NCBI RefSeq assembly: GCF_002646595.1
Contig: NZ_PDUD01000058.1
Coordinates: 1-57,633 of the forward strand
Reading direction: 5' to 3'
DNA: 57,633 nt
DNA from: Flavilitoribacter nigricans DSM 23189 = NBRC 102662
GTDB taxonomy: Bacteria; Bacteroidota; Bacteroidia; Chitinophagales; Saprospiraceae
In this document: positions 55,504-57,633 of the stretch, piece by piece
Position numbering within the stretch: position 1 is the first letter of the stretch
Layout of the letters: the number at the start of each line of letters is the position of its first letter
Program-made: the position numbers and the translations under genes
Notes under the pieces: generated by a model
The model's input: the letters and a program-made list of their open reading frames with translations, nothing else
Database searches by the model: none
What the model was told of the DNA's origin: nothing

Positions 55504-55655
55504 CTATTCTATGATTACGGCCCTGGCTACGGTAAGTGCGGGATTTTGAAACCGCTTTCTTGTCCGCCTACCGTAAATTTATTTAGTTGTAATATCTTAA
55601 TTATAAAGCAATCAGCCCGTATTTGCTATAGCCGATGTTGTAGTACGTTTAATTT
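55504..55655 (-). repeat. attC-like site D, long form
   Basis: Read on the minus strand, ACTACAAC follows the DUF3885 stop, then after about 60 bp comes a hairpin with arms TACGGTAGGCGG and CCGCACTTACCGTA (with bulges, 55527-55576), and finally GCCGTAATCATAG just before the next ATG. The spacing is longer than in the other sites, so two elements may be fused here. Confidence 0.45.
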
Positions 55656-55661
55656 TTTCTT

Positions 55662-56243
55662 TTACATTCCATCTTCTCTGTCAGAAAGCCAATCCCTGAA
55701 TTTAGCTTTAAGTCTGTCTCTCTTTTCGGTCGAGTCAACAATAACATCAACTCCACCGTCATAAGGTGCTATGACACATTTCTTCGAAGGACTGACAAAC
55801 ATTGCTCTTATTTCATCATCAGCAATTGCTTTGAGAATTTCATCTCTGTTGCCGTTTTTCCAATTTTCAGTTTTGACATAAATATCCAAGTACATTTCAT
55901 CTTCATATTCTTCAGGTCTTTCCTTGTGTAAGTCAATCGTTAAGACTTTTAGAAATTTGCCAAAGTCAGTTAGTTCTTTGTAATTGTCATTGGTTATATC
56001 GTTTGTATAAAGTCCGAAAGAAATTGCTATTTCTGATTCTTCTCCAATCAGGTCATTTATCAATTGGTTTTGTCGATCAAGTATGATTTTGTACTCGTCC
56101 GCAGATTCCGCATATCGTTTTGACTCAGGCAAACTATGAATTCTAAACCATCTGTCGAGATATATCCATTTCAATTCGTGATTGATTGGTAACGATTCTG
56201 GAAATTCTTTATTCCAATAGTCTATGAATTTGCTTTCTGTCAT
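55662..56243 (-). CDS. DUF3885-domain protein (cassette gene)
   Basis: This 193-aa protein matches DUF3885, with an N-terminal FIDYWNKEFPESLPINHELK and a C-terminal YDGGVDVIVDSTEKRDRLKA and KFRDWLSDREDGM, the family's hallmark ending. The function of DUF3885 is unknown; members are often found as single genes of variable distribution. No signal or membrane segment is seen. It is flanked by attC-like sites on both sides. Confidence 0.85.
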   Translation of the reverse strand: MTESKFIDYWNKEFPESLPINHELKWIYLDRWFRIHSLPESKRYAESADEYKIILDRQNQLINDLIGEESEIAISFGLYTNDITNDNYKELTDFGKFLKVLTIDLHKERPEEYEDEMYLDIYVKTENWKNGNRDEILKAIADDEIRAMFVSPSKKCVIAPYDGGVDVIVDSTEKRDRLKAKFRDWLSDREDGM

Positions 56244-56248
56244 TTTTT

Positions 56249-56325
56249 TAATGTGCTACGGTGGGCTATGCGATCGGCCGGAGCCAAAGCGGAGGCTGAT
56301 CGCATAGGTGGTGTTCAACGTAATT
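56249..56325 (-). repeat. attC-like site B with strong hairpin
   Basis: Read on the minus strand, GTTGAAC overlaps the stop of the 177-aa gene. Then come 14-bp arms CTATGCGATCAGCC and GGCCGATCGCATAG (one wobble pair) around a 14-nt loop (TCCGCTTTGGCTCC), and GTAGCACATT before the next ATG. The sequence CAGCCTCCGCT is shared with site A and the left-arm CGATCRGC with A and C. Confidence 0.6.
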
Positions 56326-56848
56326 TTCTCTTTTTTAATTCAACCTTTGTCAAGTTAAGATACTCTTTCATCCCTTTCATAGTTAGTCTTTTCAAATTAT
56401 AAAAACTAATTAGCGGTACTGATTGAAAAATAAAAAACAAGAATACTCCGACCAATATTCTCAGAAAAAGAGGTTTAAATTCATTGTTTTCTTGGATGAC
56501 TATTTCGGTCGTTATCCCGTAAGCAAGCAAAATCCCAAAGATGACTACCAAAACTTCTGCGAAAGGATTGAATTGGACTTTTATCTCTAGTAGGTTTATT
56601 CCATTGACCTTTAAGCGACCACCTTTGAAGATCGGATATAGCATCCCATTCCAAGTTCTGTTTGTTCTCCAAATCGTAAAGCCATTTTTTGTCAATTCTC
56701 CCCTTACTGTCTCATCAGACCCGCTTTTTGAAGTAAAAACATGCGTTTTTAAAGAATTTTTTTCTTGAAGCACTATCAATTTTTCGAGCCTTGATTCGAA
56801 CTCTTCTTCGGTTAAATTAACGCTGTAAAGCTCTTTGGTCCAATACAT
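56315..56848 (-). CDS. Hypothetical membrane protein (cassette gene)
   Basis: This 177-aa protein is unrecognised. The first 100 residues form a soluble domain (LTEEEFESRLEKLIVLQEKN, GFTIWRTNRTWNGMLYPIFK), followed by two membrane segments at about 107-127 (VLVVIFGILLAYGI) and 138-160 (ILVGVFLFFIFQSVPLISFY). It ends with a basic tail. A cassette identity is suggested by flanking attC-like sites and AT-rich DNA. Confidence 0.65.
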   Translation of the reverse strand: MYWTKELYSVNLTEEEFESRLEKLIVLQEKNSLKTHVFTSKSGSDETVRGELTKNGFTIWRTNRTWNGMLYPIFKGGRLKVNGINLLEIKVQFNPFAEVLVVIFGILLAYGITTEIVIQENNEFKPLFLRILVGVFLFFIFQSVPLISFYNLKRLTMKGMKEYLNLTKVELKKRKLR

Positions 56849-56855
56849 GCTCTTT

Positions 56856-56925
56856 TTCTAATTACGTTGAACGTTTCGCTAGACGATCAGCGGAGGCTGG
56901 GCGGATAGCGATGTGTTGTAGCTTC
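56856..56925 (-). repeat. attC-like site A
   Basis: Read on the minus strand, GCTACAACACAT follows the stop of the 181-aa gene. Arms CGCTATCCGCCCAGC and GCTGATCGTCTAGCG (with mismatches) surround a CTCC loop, and CGTTCAACGTAATTAG leads to the next ATG. The arms and loop share sequence with sites B and C although the flanking genes are unrelated. Confidence 0.6.
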
Positions 56926-56929
56926 GTTT

Positions 56930-57475
56930 TTATTTTTGATTTACCCGCTCAATGTTGTAGCCTTTCATTTTCCAGATTTCAATCAATTTGTTCAACTGAT
57001 TTACCATAAAATAAGAATCAACTTCAAAATCCAATTGTCTTTTCCGGCTATCTTGGTAAATAATCAAATAGTTTTGTTTTGTTTTTCCAGTTAACTCTTG
57101 CCCCACTTCTCTAATCGTTCCTTGAGGCATGGAGTATTCGTCTTTCAAAATTATCTTTTCAACTTCATTTAAACTGATTAACTCATCTTCCACTCCTTTT
57201 TTTGATTTAATTCTTATTGCTTCTTCATCAATTTCTATAATCTTGTTTCCAAGATTAGCAGTAATCTGTTTTTGATTTCTTGCCATTAGAATAATGGCTA
57301 CAATATAAAGTCCTATCATTAGAACTGTCACCCAAATCGGGATTTGATAGAAATTTACAATTAACCCAATTGGAATGGAGGGGAGGAGCATCAGAACTAG
57401 TTGTTTACTTCTTAACCTGTAGTACTTTTTGTTTTCAATTAATTTTGCTTTGAACATGCCTCTTTTATTTTTCAT
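56930..57475 (-). CDS. Hypothetical membrane protein with PH-like domain (cassette gene)
   Basis: This 181-aa protein has two adjacent membrane segments (about 27-45 LVLMLLPSIPIGLIVNFY and 48-66 WVTVLMIGLYIVAIILMA), then a beta-rich soluble domain (NKIIEIDEEAIRIKSKKGVE, ISLNEVEKIILKDEY) that has the pattern of bacterial PH-like domains. The assignment is by pattern only. Its ATG lies directly against site C, and its stop is close to site A. Confidence 0.65.
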   Translation of the reverse strand: MKNKRGMFKAKLIENKKYYRLRSKQLVLMLLPSIPIGLIVNFYQIPIWVTVLMIGLYIVAIILMARNQKQITANLGNKIIEIDEEAIRIKSKKGVEDELISLNEVEKIILKDEYSMPQGTIREVGQELTGKTKQNYLIIYQDSRKRQLDFEVDSYFMVNQLNKLIEIWKMKGYNIERVNQK

Positions 57476-57557
57476 TCCTAATGACCGACAACGGTTGGCT
57501 AGACGATCGGCCGAAGCTTCAAAGAAGGCTGAGCGACTAGTGGATGTTATGCATAAT
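57476..57557 (-). repeat. attC-like site C
   Basis: Read on the minus strand, ATGCATAAC follows the partial gene's stop within 10 nt. Arms CCACTAGTCGCTCAGCC (57527-57543) and GGCCGATCGTCTAGCC (57497-57512) pair with extra-helical bases, and CGTTGTCGGTCATTAGG leads directly to the ATG at 57475. This layout, with unpaired bases on one arm, is typical of attC sites. Confidence 0.6.
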
Positions 57558-57558
57558 T

Positions 57559-57633
57559 TTATTTATTATAAATTTTGAATCCATTTTTAGCAATTATCCT
57601 TTCCAATCTTTTGCGTTGAGAGTTTGATAATTT
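57559..57633 (-). CDS. Partial cassette gene, C-terminus only
   Basis: The minus strand is open from the window edge for 24 codons (KLSNSQRKRLERIIAKNGFK then IYNK) and ends at TAA 57559. It is too short to identify. It follows the array pattern, with an attC-like site starting a few bases after its stop, so the array continues to the right. Confidence 0.55.
   Translation of the reverse strand, partial: KLSNSQRKRLERIIAKNGFKIYNK

Overview
The window looks like a chromosomal segment of a Bacteroidota bacterium, probably near the Saprospiria. This is an inference from family content: a TonB receptor paired with a DUF4249 lipoprotein, a 6-bladed beta-propeller lipoprotein, Rpn nucleases with EQG repeats, DUF5908, and A-rich leaders instead of strong Shine-Dalgarno sites. 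No rRNA, tRNA or CRISPR array was seen.

Region 1 (1-27100) starts with the 3' end of an IS3-type transposase and a membrane-anchored orphan gene. It then holds a nearly gap-free minus-strand operon (26139 to 1673) for an extracellular contractile injection system (eCIS, the Afp/PVC/MAC family). In transcription order it encodes a small orphan, a DUF4255 cap protein, an unknown 421-aa protein, sheath, two tube proteins, DUF5908, a LysM baseplate protein, a VgrG-like spike, PAAR, gp25, an Afp11-like wedge, a collar-domain fibre, an Afp12-like wedge, a tape measure, a 1974-aa candidate cargo and an AAA+ ATPase. A LytTR regulator with an atypical receiver lies just upstream. A direct repeat of LytTR-site geometry sits in the gap between them.

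Region 2 (27101-33648) is accessory DNA. It carries a DUF2493 gene, three small plus-strand orphans, Uma2 and Rpn nucleases, octamer repeat arrays and several gene remnants. The remnants are tails of a hydrolase gene and a DUF4249 gene whose intact relatives lie at 46.9-52.4 kb.

Region 3 (33649-46722) encodes a tripartite efflux system (adaptor, two RND permeases, TolC) followed by signal peptidase I. Converging on it are a CxxC membrane protein, a beta-propeller lipoprotein, an 83-aa secreted peptide with eight cysteines and a small HTH protein. A strongly structured 85-nt element separates the peptide and propeller genes. The set could be a peptide maturation, export and sensing module.

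Region 4 (46969-52677) holds an alpha/beta hydrolase, a TonB-dependent receptor and a DUF4249 lipoprotein, all on the minus strand.

Region 5 (about 52690-57633) is AT-rich and built like an integron cassette array. Short unrelated minus-strand genes are separated by imperfect palindromes with RYYYAAC-like and GTTRRRY-like ends, three of which share sequence. An IS1-type element has broken one cassette. A group II intron remnant marks the left edge. No integrase is visible; it would be expected beyond the right edge.
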